This document shows positions 22,418 to 33,351 of a stretch of 64,000 bases of DNA, piece by piece. The stretch spans positions 1,302,001 through 1,366,000 of the forward strand of contig NC_092408.1 in the NCBI RefSeq assembly GCF_009017415.1, read 5' to 3'. The DNA comes from Aspergillus flavus (lineage: Eukaryota; Ascomycota; Eurotiomycetes; Eurotiales; Aspergillaceae). Every line of letters starts with the position of its first letter. Position 1 is the stretch's first letter. The notes under the pieces were generated by a model. It was given only the letters and a program-made list of their open reading frames with translations, was not told the DNA's origin and did no database searches. The position numbers and the translations under genes are program-made.

Positions 22418-23653
22418 TGTGTCCAGCCGCCAGGGTCTGGACCATCAAGCCACTATGGCTATGAGTCCGTTTGCGGTGTAAATGTGTTATCGCGAAACAA
22501 GCCTTTGCTCCTATTAACCATCGGATATTGACAACGAAGGTGGGAGCAGAAGGGTGAATGGTTCCTCTGGACAAAAGTACCAGGTAGTGTAACCTAGGGT
22601 GTGCATACCTCAGGCAAAGGGAACAAAACCCGGCTAGTGGCGGGTTAGAGTTGAAAGGTGATTGATGATCAGCCAGAACCGAACGCGCTAAAATTTGAGC
22701 TGTGGAGAATGATTGGGGGGCGATAATAGAGAGACCCCTTTAACGGAGCGAAAAGGAGAGAGAGGCTATATTAGGTGGCAATTGATGTGAGAGTCAAGTT
22801 GTGAAAGGAGTGATCAACTTGAGAGGTTGGAGTTGTCCGTCATGACAGACAAATTGAACTAGTTAGTCACGTTGGGGTCTTGACAAACAGAAAAGAAAAC
22901 GAGCCGAAAATTAGTTGTTTCCCTAGATCTTATCGAGGCGGCGTTGGGTGGTTGAGTACGCGGCTTAGACCCTCTCACATGGAACGGTACGAGCCACAGT
23001 TAGAAACACGCTGCCCCAGCAGATAAGATCTTCTTCTTCCCTTCTTCGTTTCTTGTTGTTTCTTTTCTCTGCGTGTTCGCCACTGCAGAGACAAGGATAG
23101 AGTGATAATAGATTTATTATTGGAAACCACGTCGCAGAGCAGAGTCACCTGGTCACCGTTCTGCACATGGTTGGAAGAAGGACAAAGTGGTGCCTGACAG
23201 CGATGGCGACTGGCCCTCGGCCAAGATTCGGTGCTAAGCGTCGTATGATCGCGGGACACTGCTGTTCCGGCAAACCGACAGGCGGTCACGGTATTACCGA
23301 GCTGGGTACCTGTATTGTTGCCAGCTAGGTGGCTGTATTGTTGAACCATGTAATCTTACCTTTCGCCTAAGGCCACCAATGAAGTCCTCTCCCGGCACGT
23401 GACCTGACATCATGCCGTTTATTTTGGTGCTGCTTGGGGCTCTGGACCGCAAGAACTAATGCAGAGTGCCACTCAATTGAGCATATCCACCCAAAGCACG
23501 GAGTACGGAGTATTGTTAACCTTATGGTGTACAAAATTCAAACTGGAGACCATCGATGGGAAATCAATTCTAACATTAAATCTTCAACTATACATCCATG
23601 CAATAACTTTACAATCATTCATCATGAACGAGACACTTTAAGAGCCAGCCGAC
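22418..23653. other. Intergenic, srbA promoter region
   Basis: A 1.2 kb gap between two minus-strand genes. It holds the srbA promoter and long leader and the 3' region of the GH32 gene. A pyrimidine-rich patch lies at about 23030-23060 (TCTTCTTCCC type). I see no open frame of merit and no site matching an SREBP element well enough to call. Confidence 0.5.
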
Positions 23654-25283
23654 TCAGGCGCGGAACCTCTTACTGGCTGTTGTTGAGTTCCAGCCGCTCT
23701 GAAGGCCCCAAGCCTTAACACTAACGCTAGCCCGATCTCCGAGATCCTCTGCGGAAACAGCCAAGGTATCGAGTGGGGAGCTTGGGAAGAAAGTCATGGT
23801 TCCGCTTTGGATCCCGTCCTGACCAAGGAAGACTTCAAACACAGAGCGGTCAATAACGCCCGAGAAGCTGAATGTGCCGTTGCCAAAGGAGGAGATAGTT
23901 GTTGTAGAAGATGATGTATAATTTCCATTATCTTCAATCGTGAAAAGATGGGTTCCAGCTCTGCTGATCCAGAAAGAACTATCATCCAGAGACACCCCTC
24001 CGTCGAGGAATTCACCCGATACAGAGGAGGTAAAGTTGAAGTTTACGCGTCCGGTAGGCTTGGCAACATCGATGCCCTTCAGTGTCACATCGAAATATAC
24101 TGCATTCGATGGGACCCCAGAGAAGTTCGCCTTCACATCCCCAGAGTGGACACTCTTGCTCACAAGCTGTCTGCCCTTAAGAGCAGAAAGGCCCTCAAAC
24201 GGGCTGTGAGTCACAGTCCAGACTCCGTTGACCTTGGTTAGGGTGTGCGCTCTAGGTAAAGTCATGGCGCTCCTCCAGCCTTCAAGCGGGCCAGTGGGGA
24301 CTTCTTCGGTGTAATCCCAGTTGCTAGCCCACCCGATGGAGACAGGAGGCTCGTTCTCAGGAATACCAGAATACCACTGAGCCGCATAGTTGTCCTTGGA
24401 GAAATCAAAAAGTGTCTCCTGAGCAACTTCAGAGGTGAAATGGGTGCCGTTGAAATCGCCGACCACATAAAATGTTCCCGAACCTCCAAGAGGAGCGCCA
24501 GGGTTCACGGAAATGAAAAGCACGAACTTGCTCGTCTCCTCAGACACAGCGCGATCCACCGAAAACTTGACCAAGTTGGGGCATTCGAATTGGTCGCCCG
24601 GCAGCCCTTCCTGGGTGAAATTCGACGCATGCGTCCAGTCTTTGAGATTGGGCGAGGTATAAAATCCAATGACCAAGTCCTGCGCATAGGCAATAGTCAT
24701 CACCCATTGCTGAGTTTCAGGATGCCACACCACCTGCGGGTCACGGAACTGCTTTGAGCCAATGTCGATGACCGGGTTGTTCTCATACTTGGTGAAAGTG
24801 TATCCACCATCGCGAGAATAAGCAATGTGCTGTGTTTCCAGTGTCGGGGTATCTACTGTGTAGATGGCTATGACGCCATCGTCCTGATCGGGAAAGAATC
24901 CTGAGGTGTTGTTGCTGTCCACCACAGCAGAGCCTGAGAAGATATACTCCTCAGGCTTATCCCCAGCGAGGGCGATAGGTTGATTCGTCCAGTGGTATAG
25001 ATCAGGGCTGGTGGCATGACCCCAGTGCTGATTCCCAGCTACTGTCGCTGTAGGATTATCTATTCACACGTTATTACACGTGCATGGTTTGAGTGACACG
25101 AACAGACTCACACTGATAGTATAAGTGATACACGCCCCTCTTGCTATCATAGAAGAGACCGTTTGGATCGTTCATGAAATTGGAAGGTGGAGAGAAGTGA
25201 GTTTGAGGCCGAAGGTCTCCAGAATAGCTGGCAGCTTGCGCAACTGCCGCAAGGGCAGGAAGGATGAATGGTTTGATATACAT
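23654..25283 (-). CDS. Secreted glycoside hydrolase family 32 (invertase/inulinase)
   Basis: Exons 25283-25112 and 25059-23654 join in frame to 525 residues. A signal peptide ([17 protein letters not shown]) predicts secretion. GH32 enzymes cleave terminal beta-fructose from sucrose, inulin or levan with retention. The nucleophile Asp is in NDPNG (D39), the stabiliser in FRDP and the acid/base Glu in FECPN; the last motif is more often ECPD, so the Asn is a small variation. The C-terminal beta-sandwich with EVFL and a run of NxS/T glycosylation sites is present. Start MYIKPF and the length suit a full secreted enzyme. Exo-inulinase and invertase cannot be separated by eye. A TATA box lies upstream at 25369-25375. 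Confidence 0.93.
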
Positions 25284-25368
25284 CTCGTCCGGTCTCTTGC
25301 ACGAGCGATTGGTAGCGACCTGGATTGCAATTCTGGGATTCGTTCTGTCGGAGGAACGTGACGGGGGT

Positions 25369-25375
25369 ATTTATA
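25369..25375 (-). promoter_or_regulatory. TATA box of GH32 gene
   Basis: TATAAAT on the minus strand, 86-92 bases before the ATG at 25283, at a usual TATA-to-start distance for a highly expressed fungal gene. Spacing and sequence are the only support. Confidence 0.5.
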
Positions 25376-26226
25376 TCCGATTCCCCTCGTCAAAATCCCC
25401 CGTTGACGGCGATGCATGCATGGCATTCTCTTCATGGAAAGGCTAGGCTCCATGGCCTTGGGGTTCCAAGGCTCCAAGTGGACGAAGCCGAGAACTCAGT
25501 TCAACCATATGTGGATGTCAGACGGTCTGACCACTGCGATTGCTGGTTAGCAGGGCGGCATACCCACGTCATGCATACGAGAAAATTAATTCCCACTATC
25601 CTAAAAGCGCCAAGGCGTTGACTCAAGAACTAGTGTGGGGATAATGCCTTAAGGTACATCATATTTTTAGTTATGACTGGCCGGGTTCCTAGACGGATAT
25701 CTGCTCGTTCTCGACGTTTTAAACCCCATTGTCGCATTCAATGTTGTTGTTCAGGTATGACATTTTCGAAGAACTGCCATCTACCCTGTGCTCACAGTGA
25801 TCGCTCCCGCACTGCTACCCCGGCCGGAGAAGTGTCGTGCTGGAGGCGGGGAGCCGAAGTAACGGCCTTACTGCCGGTGATTTATCGGGGGATTTCCTCT
25901 TCACACCCCACAAATACCTAGGTCCACAGCAGCTCTTCTTCAGTGGAGTAACTGCGGCCATGAATTACCTCTTCTAGAAACATTCAGTTGTGGGCGAATG
26001 CAGTGCTAGTTTCAGTACAATCATGGGCATTGGTCGTTGGTTCCAGGGTTAGCGTGCTCATATACAAATCCATATCAAGTTGTGGCTCACCTTCACCAAA
26101 CACCAGTTTACTCATTGGCCTAGCTATGTGCAATTAAAACCGGATGCCCAGCCTATACAGAAATGGTTGCTACCACCATCTCACTAGAACCATGGGGTTC
26201 GCTCGGAGACGTTTCGGCGAAATTTC

Positions 26227-26238
26227 CCCCACGTGGAG
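26227..26238. promoter_or_regulatory. Inverted pair of CreA-type sites around CACGTG
   Basis: CCCCAC immediately followed by GTGGAG gives two opposed matches to SYGGRG sharing a central CACGTG. It lies about 950 bp upstream of the GH32 start. CreA represses fructan and sucrose hydrolases on glucose in Aspergillus; a role here is inferred from the motif only. Confidence 0.3.
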
Positions 26239-26445
26239 ACGAGGCATTTTGAAAGCATGGGAAACATTCCACTCACACAAAACCATGACTCTCCGATTTC
26301 TAATCATTGGATGAACGAAGCACACTGGGTCTATCACAATATAACTACCAAAAACAGCACACTATACACATTCGGGAGAGCCTCGTGGAGATAACCCGAG
26401 CTTCCTTTTTGAGTTCACCTAAATTCGCGCATATCCACCCGATTA

Positions 26446-27429
26446 CTAGATGCTAACTTCAAGCTTGGCTACCGAGTCCATCAACTCCCTCACCGTCTTC
26501 TTAGCACCCTCTCCGGGTTCCTCGTACGGCGTCCTCGGCTTCGCCTTCTCCTCGGCCCCCTCAATTCCGGCCAAGGGCGCCGAGTAAATTGCGGCAGCAT
26601 ATTTAGTAGACGCAATGCCACTCTTGCAGGGACTCTCCGCTAGCGCCGCCTTCTGCTGCAAGTCCAAGGCCTCCGCCACCTTCCCGGCCTTATACAACTC
26701 ATAAATCTTGGCCGAAGTTTTGGGGAACACATTGGCAAACGCCCCAATGCACCCAGCAGATCCAACACTAAGCCCTCCAATCAAGAAATCACACTGCCCG
26801 CCATAAACAGCAAACTCCTCCGGCTTAAGTGTGGCCGCCAACCTCGTAATCTTACCCACCGAAGCACAAGTCAACTTCACACCCACCACATTACTCTTTC
26901 CATCTCCCCGGCTGGCAGCAGACTCGCGCACAATAGCCGTAATAGTCTCCGAATCAAGATCAACCCCATTACACACCCCAGGGAAGTTGTACACAACAAC
27001 CGGCAACGGCGACTGACGCGCCACATCCGCAAAGAATTTCTTCACAACGGCCGGCGTCGTCGCCTTTCCGAAATACGCCGGTGGGAGAACAAGCAAGTAA
27101 TTCGCACCCGCACCCGCAGCATCATGCGCTAACTCAAGCACCTGCTTTGTGGAGTGGGCACCCACACCGGCCATGAGCGGGAAATCGGGACCGACGGCTT
27201 CGCGAGCGGCAGCGATACATTGGGCACGCTCTTCGCGGGTGAGGAGGAAGGCCTCGGAGTTTGTGCCGAGGATGACTAGGCCCGCTAGTCCGGTCTTGGA
27301 GAGGTAGGAGTAGTATTTCTTTTGTGCGTCGAAGTCGATTGTGTCGGTGCTGTGGTCGAAGAATGTAATGGCGGGACACCATACCCCGGCTTTGGGGACG
27401 TGGGGTTGCGGGGTGACGTGGGAGCCCAT
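26446..27429 (-). CDS. DapA-family aldolase (2-keto-3-deoxy-acid or 4-hydroxy-2-oxoglutarate aldolase type)
   Basis: A 327-residue intronless class I (Schiff-base) aldolase of the dihydrodipicolinate synthase/N-acetylneuraminate lyase fold. Visible motifs: LGTNSEAFLLTREER near the N-terminus (the G-T/x-T/S-E region), the catalytic Tyr in VVYNFPG (near 145) and the Schiff-base Lys in VVGVKLTC (near 184). In fungi such proteins include L-threo-3-deoxy-hexulosonate aldolase (galacturonate pathway) and 4-hydroxy-2-oxoglutarate aldolase; I cannot choose between them. Fungi make lysine by the aminoadipate route, so DHDPS activity is unlikely. I start at 27429 (good context AAAATGG); an in-frame ATG eight codons upstream (27453) is possible. 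The coding strand is C-ending early and G/T-ending late. Confidence 0.88.
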   Translation of the reverse strand: MGSHVTPQPHVPKAGVWCPAITFFDHSTDTIDFDAQKKYYSYLSKTGLAGLVILGTNSEAFLLTREERAQCIAAAREAVGPDFPLMAGVGAHSTKQVLELAHDAAGAGANYLLVLPPAYFGKATTPAVVKKFFADVARQSPLPVVVYNFPGVCNGVDLDSETITAIVRESAASRGDGKSNVVGVKLTCASVGKITRLAATLKPEEFAVYGGQCDFLIGGLSVGSAGCIGAFANVFPKTSAKIYELYKAGKVAEALDLQQKAALAESPCKSGIASTKYAAAIYSAPLAGIEGAEEKAKPRTPYEEPGEGAKKTVRELMDSVAKLEVSI

Positions 27430-28081
27430 TTTTCTTTCGTTTTTCTTCGCCAAGTCAAAAATATGTTCTATAATTTTATAATAAAAGTAGAAGCTAAAGG
27501 TAGTAAACGTAGCAATGTATGAGATATTTGAATAATTGTCTTAATATTAGTCTGAGGATAATGAGATCTTATATATTCATCGCAAAGCGGGGAATGAAGG
27601 AAAAGTTTCCGTGCTCGGGATGCAATACCGAGATTTTGCCCGCTTATCGTCCACTATCTACGGAGGTTTGGGCCGAGATCTCCAAGTCGTGGTTTCTACT
27701 GGGTGGTTTGGCCTGAATGCTGTTTCTAGGGTCTGGCTCTATGACGCTGGACTGGGGATTTGGGAATTTGGGGTGGAGGAGTTTTGTCGGAAGTGTTGCC
27801 GGTCGTTGGTGAATCATCTTTGTCTGTATTACTTCAGTATAGAAATCTACGATTAGATCTACCTAAGCTATGCACATATCACCACTACGATTACGGTCAT
27901 GTGGATGTTATACAACTTTTACACCAAATATCAAGGTAAGGAGTTTCGTTTATAGAGTTCAATTAACTATGGATAGGATGGCGCAATGAAAATCTCATTA
28001 GTGAGCTCATTCGGAATTCAGATCGTGATATGTTATCGTCCAGTTCGTAGCTTGATATGTCAATATCATTATGAGCCCAGT
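27430..28081. other. Intergenic, AT-rich, nothing recognised
   Basis: A 650 bp stretch that contains the aldolase promoter and the 3' region of the URC1-like gene. Open frames at 27519-27856 on the plus strand have no recognisable domain. Confidence 0.5.
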
Positions 28082-29590
28082 TTAATGCTATGTAGACGTT
28101 AGTGGACGGTTATTCTATAATAGATAAGGGACTAGCTTACCGTGATATCCTCCCACTTCTCCCACCCGCGTCCCTTTACCTCGGCCAGCTCTTCCATGGT
28201 ATATTGTCGTCCCGTTGTGAAATATCCGGCGTTGATCTTTGCGTCGATCTCGACACGCGAGTCATCGGGGATCATATCTTCGGGGATAGGGACTCGTTCG
28301 AGGATCTTAATGCCCGATTGGACGATCGCGTCATGTTTCATGTTGGACATGGAGAGCATGCGGTCGATCTTCTTTATGCCGAGCCAATGGAGGATGTCAG
28401 GCATGAGGGCTTGGAAGCGCATCTATATAGAATGTTAGTATAGTGATAGTAGGTAGTATAAATTTGAAGTGATGACATACATCTCTCACACCAGCGATGT
28501 TCTCAGTCCGCGTAAAGTACTTGTCTGCCGTGTCACCACCACGCTTGCGGGCGTTGTACACAAGGTACTTGATGACCTCGCCCAGAGCACGACCTTCCTT
28601 TCGGAAATAGATAACAACTCCACTGCCTCCGTTCTGGGCTTCGCGGATCGCTTCCCGGATACCGAACGCCAGATATGGCCGGCATGTACAGATATCAGAC
28701 TGGAAGACATCACTTCCATTACACTCATCGTGGATACGCAAGGCTAGTTTGACGTTCTCATCAGACACACGCTCAGGTGGTCCAAAGATATACACCGTCA
28801 AACCACCAATAGGCGGCAAGAAGACCTTGAGATCCGGTCGAGTGATCAGCTCCGGATAGCTCCCACCAGTGTGTTCGAAGAGCGTCCGACGCAGGATAGG
28901 TTCCGAGACGCCGAATCGGTCCGCAACTCCAGGCAGATACCACACCGGCTCGACAGCGACCTTCGTCACCCGGACTTCACCCGAGGAGTCTACCACGATT
29001 GAACCATCCACGTCAAGCTGTCCGTCTCGCACTGCCTCCCCAATCTCCGCCAGTTTCATATTAGCGCGGGTCACCGCCATGGTAGGCCGAATGTCCCAAC
29101 CGGCGTTCAACTCATCCCGGAATTGGTTGACGATATCGTGACCGTAGGGGTCCATTGACACGATCTTGTCTTTGTCGGCCCAGGCGGGCTGCCAGGGGAA
29201 ATTAAAGGTGGGTTCACTGTTCTTAAAGTCCGGACGGAAGTCAGGGGGGAGGTCGCCCGCAGCAATGGCCAGGGCGTTGTAGATGCTGTAGCTACCGCCA
29301 TGGGCGCCCATTGCATTGCGTCGTTTCAGCAATGGCCCGCTGCGCGAGACCACTACTGGACCACGGGATTTGGCATCTTTTGCACCCCAGTTCAGGGGCA
29401 CGGGGTCTATACCGCTTTGCCCGGGATAGGTGGTCAACTAGTTCGTAGATCAGTGTGAGGGGAGATTTGCAGTGGAGTATTCTAAGTGCGAACTTACGAC
29501 AATGTGTGTGCTATAGTGAGATTCTGGTGAAGGGGCGGCCTGGACGGTTGTCCCGTCAGCTCTAGTCGTTTCGGGGCTATCTGTGGTCAT
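28082..29590 (-). CDS. URC1: URC1-type GTP cyclohydrolase II homologue (uracil catabolism)
   Basis: Four exons, 29590-29498, 29437-28481, 28422-28141 and 28087-28082, all joining in phase 0, give 445 residues. The last exon supplies only His and the stop (CATTAA). Yeast and filamentous-fungal URC1 resemble RibA but act in the URC uracil-degradation route. The zinc motif C-x10-C-x-C is complete in DECNGSDVFQSDICTC (near 270-283), followed by YFRKEGRALGEVIKYLVYNARKR-like GTP-binding sequence. The start region HIVLTTYPGQSGIDP and the long N-terminal half distinguish it from true RibA. No URC4-like gene lies next to it. True riboflavin-pathway RibA is less likely given these N-terminal features. 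Confidence 0.88.
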
Positions 29591-30806
29591 AATGGTAGGT
29601 GGTGGTTAGGATAGGGATGAAGATGGAGGAGGTAAGTGAAGAAGAAAGGAAGAGGGAAAGGGAAACCAAGGGATATATATGAAAAGCAAAAGCAGGAAAA
29701 TGGAAAGGAGCAGAACGTCTCATTTTACAGCTTGCATTCCCTCCTTACTGCATGTGACCTGTGAATTGGTACTGTAATCATTGACTTGAACTTTCTTTCA
29801 TTCTGGTCTCTCCGCACCTTATCGTATCGTATCGCCTTATCATTGTTTCCCCTCTATCGATAGTGACCGTTATCTCCTGAGTAATACCACCATCTCCACC
29901 AGAAATGATAAGCTCAACAAGATATCGTATATTAATTCCCTACCTCTGGACTCCTGAGTAAATTTAATTTTACCTCGTGCACACATTCCAAAGGGGTCTT
30001 GGGCTCCTGTCTGCTGAATGCAAGATGATGTTGGACTGGCTGCAACGCGGGGTTGCGGCAAATCAAAACCCCCTCATTCCAAGAATCTGGAATGACCTGT
30101 CGACTGCTACACTGGAACCACGTTACTCGACATCAAAACCCAACCAAAACTGCTACCTAATCGGTCCTCATCGGTGGAAATTACTTGATAACTGCCTATT
30201 ACTCAATCGATATTTGATCACCTCCGTTTGTATTGAATCGGTTAGATTATACTCATAACTCTGTTCAATGTAGAATATATATATCTATGCTACCACCATG
30301 GACCCAGCCAACCTAGTAGCCTTACATTCTCCGGAGAGAATATTACAATGCCTTATAAGACCTCCGTATAAATTTAGGGCTATATACTTTTATGACCCCC
30401 GCATAAGCTATAGCTACGAATAGTAGTCGAGTGATTAAGAGCTCTCGCGCACGTGACTTCTGCTTGACTACTACTGGATTACTGACAAAAGCGACCCTCA
30501 CGTCCCTAATAGATAGCCAGCTGCCGTAGTCAGTTCAACCAGACAAGTTCGCCATACTTTCATGGGCCGTACGAGCCGGTAGTGTAGGAATGCATTGCGA
30601 GACGACGTGAGCGAACGACCATCGGGATTTGTTCTACGGGATTCAACATAGTGGCGGTGTGATGACCTACGACCGCTTTACAATATCTACAGGCTGATTG
30701 AACTTCTCAAAATATGGTCATGTCAATTGGTATCTATTATTCTTCGGGACTTTTCTCCACATAAGAAAACCTCGTAAATCTTCACATAAGCATGAAAGCC
30801 GTGACT
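29591..30806. other. Intergenic, nothing recognised
   Basis: A 1.2 kb gap holding the promoter of the URC1-like gene (purine-rich leader, 29620-29700) and the 3' region of dbp5. No coding or RNA feature is recognisable; a search for tRNA B-box sequence on both strands found none here. Confidence 0.5.
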
Positions 30807-32575
30807 TCACCGCCCGAACTGGGCCTGGGCGCGGGTGTTCTTGATAGTCTTTTTGATGATATCCTCAACTTCGTCCCAGTCCTTCGTATCCACCCGCTGG
30901 ATAGTGCAGTTAAAGTACTGTTGGATTTGGTTGAGCATATTCCACTCTTCCCGGTTGGAGACGAACGAGATGGAGACACCCACACGGCCGAAACGTCCGG
31001 TACGACCGATACGGTGCAGGTAGGTCTGGAAGTCCGCCTGGCGTTCCGGCGCGCCGGGTTGATGAAGCTCTGGGATGTCCTGGGCACTAAATTAGTATTT
31101 ATTTCTATCAATGGTGGCAGCGTGTCCTCATTTCGACTCACATAATTGATAACCATGGACACTGTAGAGACATCAATACCTCTGGCGAGCACGTTGGTGG
31201 TAATCAACACCTTAGCCTGGCCAGCACGGAATTGGTCAATGACAGCGTCACGCTGAGAGCCTTCAATACCACCAGTCAGGGATGCAACGGTATGGCCTTC
31301 GGCGACCATGCGCTTCTCAATCTCAGCGGCGGATGCTCGTGTCTATTAACTGTTAGATGCGACTTAATAAATGAGCTGGGCTACCAACCTTAACGAAAAT
31401 GATAGAGGAAGCGACAGTAAGAAGACCGTAGAGCTGGACAAGAGTCTTATACTTATCCTCCTCGTCGGAACAGTCAAGATAAAGTTGCTTGATACCCTCG
31501 ACGGTCAGCTCTTCGTGCTGCAGCGTAAGTTCGTTGGCCTGCGGGGCAAATTTGGACGCGTATTGGTGAACGTGGGTGGGGAAGGTGGCGGAGAAAAGAA
31601 CGACTTGGATATCCTTTGGCAGCAAACTGCGTACGGTTAGCTGAAACTGCCCTAGCTAAGTAGGAAAGGAAGATTGAGGAACTCACGCCTTGACACGGAT
31701 ACACTGGTCGCCCAAGCCTTGCTGGTCGAGCATGTTATCCGCCTCATCCAAAACAAGAACCTTCAGCTTATTCGCAACCATGACACGCTTCCTGATCATG
31801 TCCATGACTGTTCCCGGAGTACCAACAACAACGGAGGACTCGATTTTCGAATGGCGACTGTTAGTGTCTGCAGGAACGGCTGTTGAGACGTTAAGACCGT
31901 CCAGGAACTGGCCCATGCACTGGACGACACCAACAATCTGACGGGCCAGCTCTCGAGTTGGAGCCAAGATCAAAGCCTGGGGCGTCTTTTGCGCCTGTTC
32001 TGTTGAGAGGTCCAAACGGCTCAGGGCATTGAGGACGAACGCAGCTGTCTTTCCGGTACCCGACTGCGACTGGCCGACCAGATTCTTAGGAGGGTTGTTC
32101 AAGAGCAACGGGAGCGCTCTTTCTTGAATCTTCGAGGGTTTACGGAAGTTCATGGCAGAGAGTCCTTGCAAGATGCGAGGGTCCCTAGTGAACGACATTT
32201 CATCAGCTGAGATGGAATGGCAAATCCAAAGCACGAGGTTTCACATACAGTCCAAGGTCCTCAAAACTCTTCACCGAATAAAGAGGGTTGTTAGGATCTG
32301 CCTGGAGATCGCTGAGTTTGACTTCGACCGTGTAGTCAGGCTCGTTAAGTTCGGAGCCACCCAACTGAGCGGCAGCGCCATCGGCCTGTTCATTGTCGGT
32401 AGTTTCAGTAGTTCCTGCGCAAAGGTGATGTTAGTAGTTGTCGTATAGATCACGTATGGCGGCCGCTATTGAAAACAACGCGTATACCTTCAGGCTTCGA
32501 TCCATCGGCCGTCGTGATACGATCTGCCAGAGGGTTACCAGCGGAGGCAGTTTCGGCAGGTTGTTCCGCAGACAT
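30807..32575 (-). CDS. dbp5: DEAD-box RNA helicase Dbp5 (mRNA export)
   Basis: Six exons (32575-32488, 32414-32249, 32184-31687, 31626-31389, 31342-31142, 31079-30807) join in frame to 487 residues. Dbp5 remodels mRNPs at the cytoplasmic face of the nuclear pore with Gle1 and Nup159 and also helps translation termination. All helicase motifs are present: Q motif ([16 protein letters not shown]), I (SQSGTGKT), Ia (PTRELA), GTPG, II (DEAD), III (SAT), V (ARGID) and VI (HRIGRTGR). The N-terminal extension with [14 protein letters not shown] before the Q motif and the ending AQFGR are typical of Dbp5 rather than eIF4A. Divergently arranged with bzz1. Confidence 0.96.
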
Positions 32576-33351
32576 CGTGAAGGAGGTTTGCGAAATAGAG
32601 AGAATCAGAAGATTGGACAAAGGGTGTCAGGGCGAGGTAGAGGCGATCAAGACGGTGAAGAGACGGCCCGCGGGGTAAAGCAAGCAAGCTAGCTGGAGCG
32701 GAAAAGAACGATCAGGAGGCGTGGTAAAAGAGAAAGTGGACCTCTCCGTAGAGACTAGGTATTGAGACAGCCTTCCTCAGACGCAAAAGCTCAGAGTAAT
32801 ACAGCAGCGATTATATGCGCCTGGTAGGTATATTCTTAAGAGGGGACGTGACGACAGCCAAAAAACCCAACACCTACCGCCCAGCATACTGCAAACACAC
32901 TATTCCTGGTTAGGCGAACGACTGGACGGATATAATCTAACTTTATAGGGGAGGCGGTGGAGTATGTGGCTCAGTACAGTAAGGCATGACGTAATATTAC
33001 ACCTATCTTGGCCCGGTGCAGGTCCGAGAGCCGCCAACGTGGCCTGAGAAAGTCGTTCGGTATTGTCACCGGCGTTACTCCAGCCATCTTCCCCGCTTCC
33101 GCATGCCCCCTTCAGGTAGCCTGATAGATTGTCAGGTACAGATCCGCTTAGCGGTTGGTCACTCCTTTATATCCAGAGCGAAATCACGACGAATCATTCG
33201 TGTCGCACAAGAAAAGACAGCACGTGGAGGTACGTGGCTAAGCCAGTCCCAATCATAGCTGCCTAAGTCTAACAGATATTCGTCTTAAAGCTTTGTCCTT
33301 TACATCGAAAAGTCTCATGCGCGCGATCTCTGAGGGGCTGTCACATCTACA
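32576..33351. other. Divergent promoter between dbp5 and bzz1
   Basis: A 776 bp region between two genes transcribed away from each other. CACGTG-like sequence occurs at about 33222 (GCACGTGG). No open frame of merit. Confidence 0.55.

Larger units (their letters stand above)
25284..26445. other. Intergenic, GH32 promoter
   Basis: A 1.16 kb gap between two minus-strand genes. It should hold the GH32 promoter. Sites fitting the CreA consensus SYGGRG are at 25846 (GCGGGG) and as a back-to-back pair at 26227-26238. No open frame is convincing. Confidence 0.5.
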
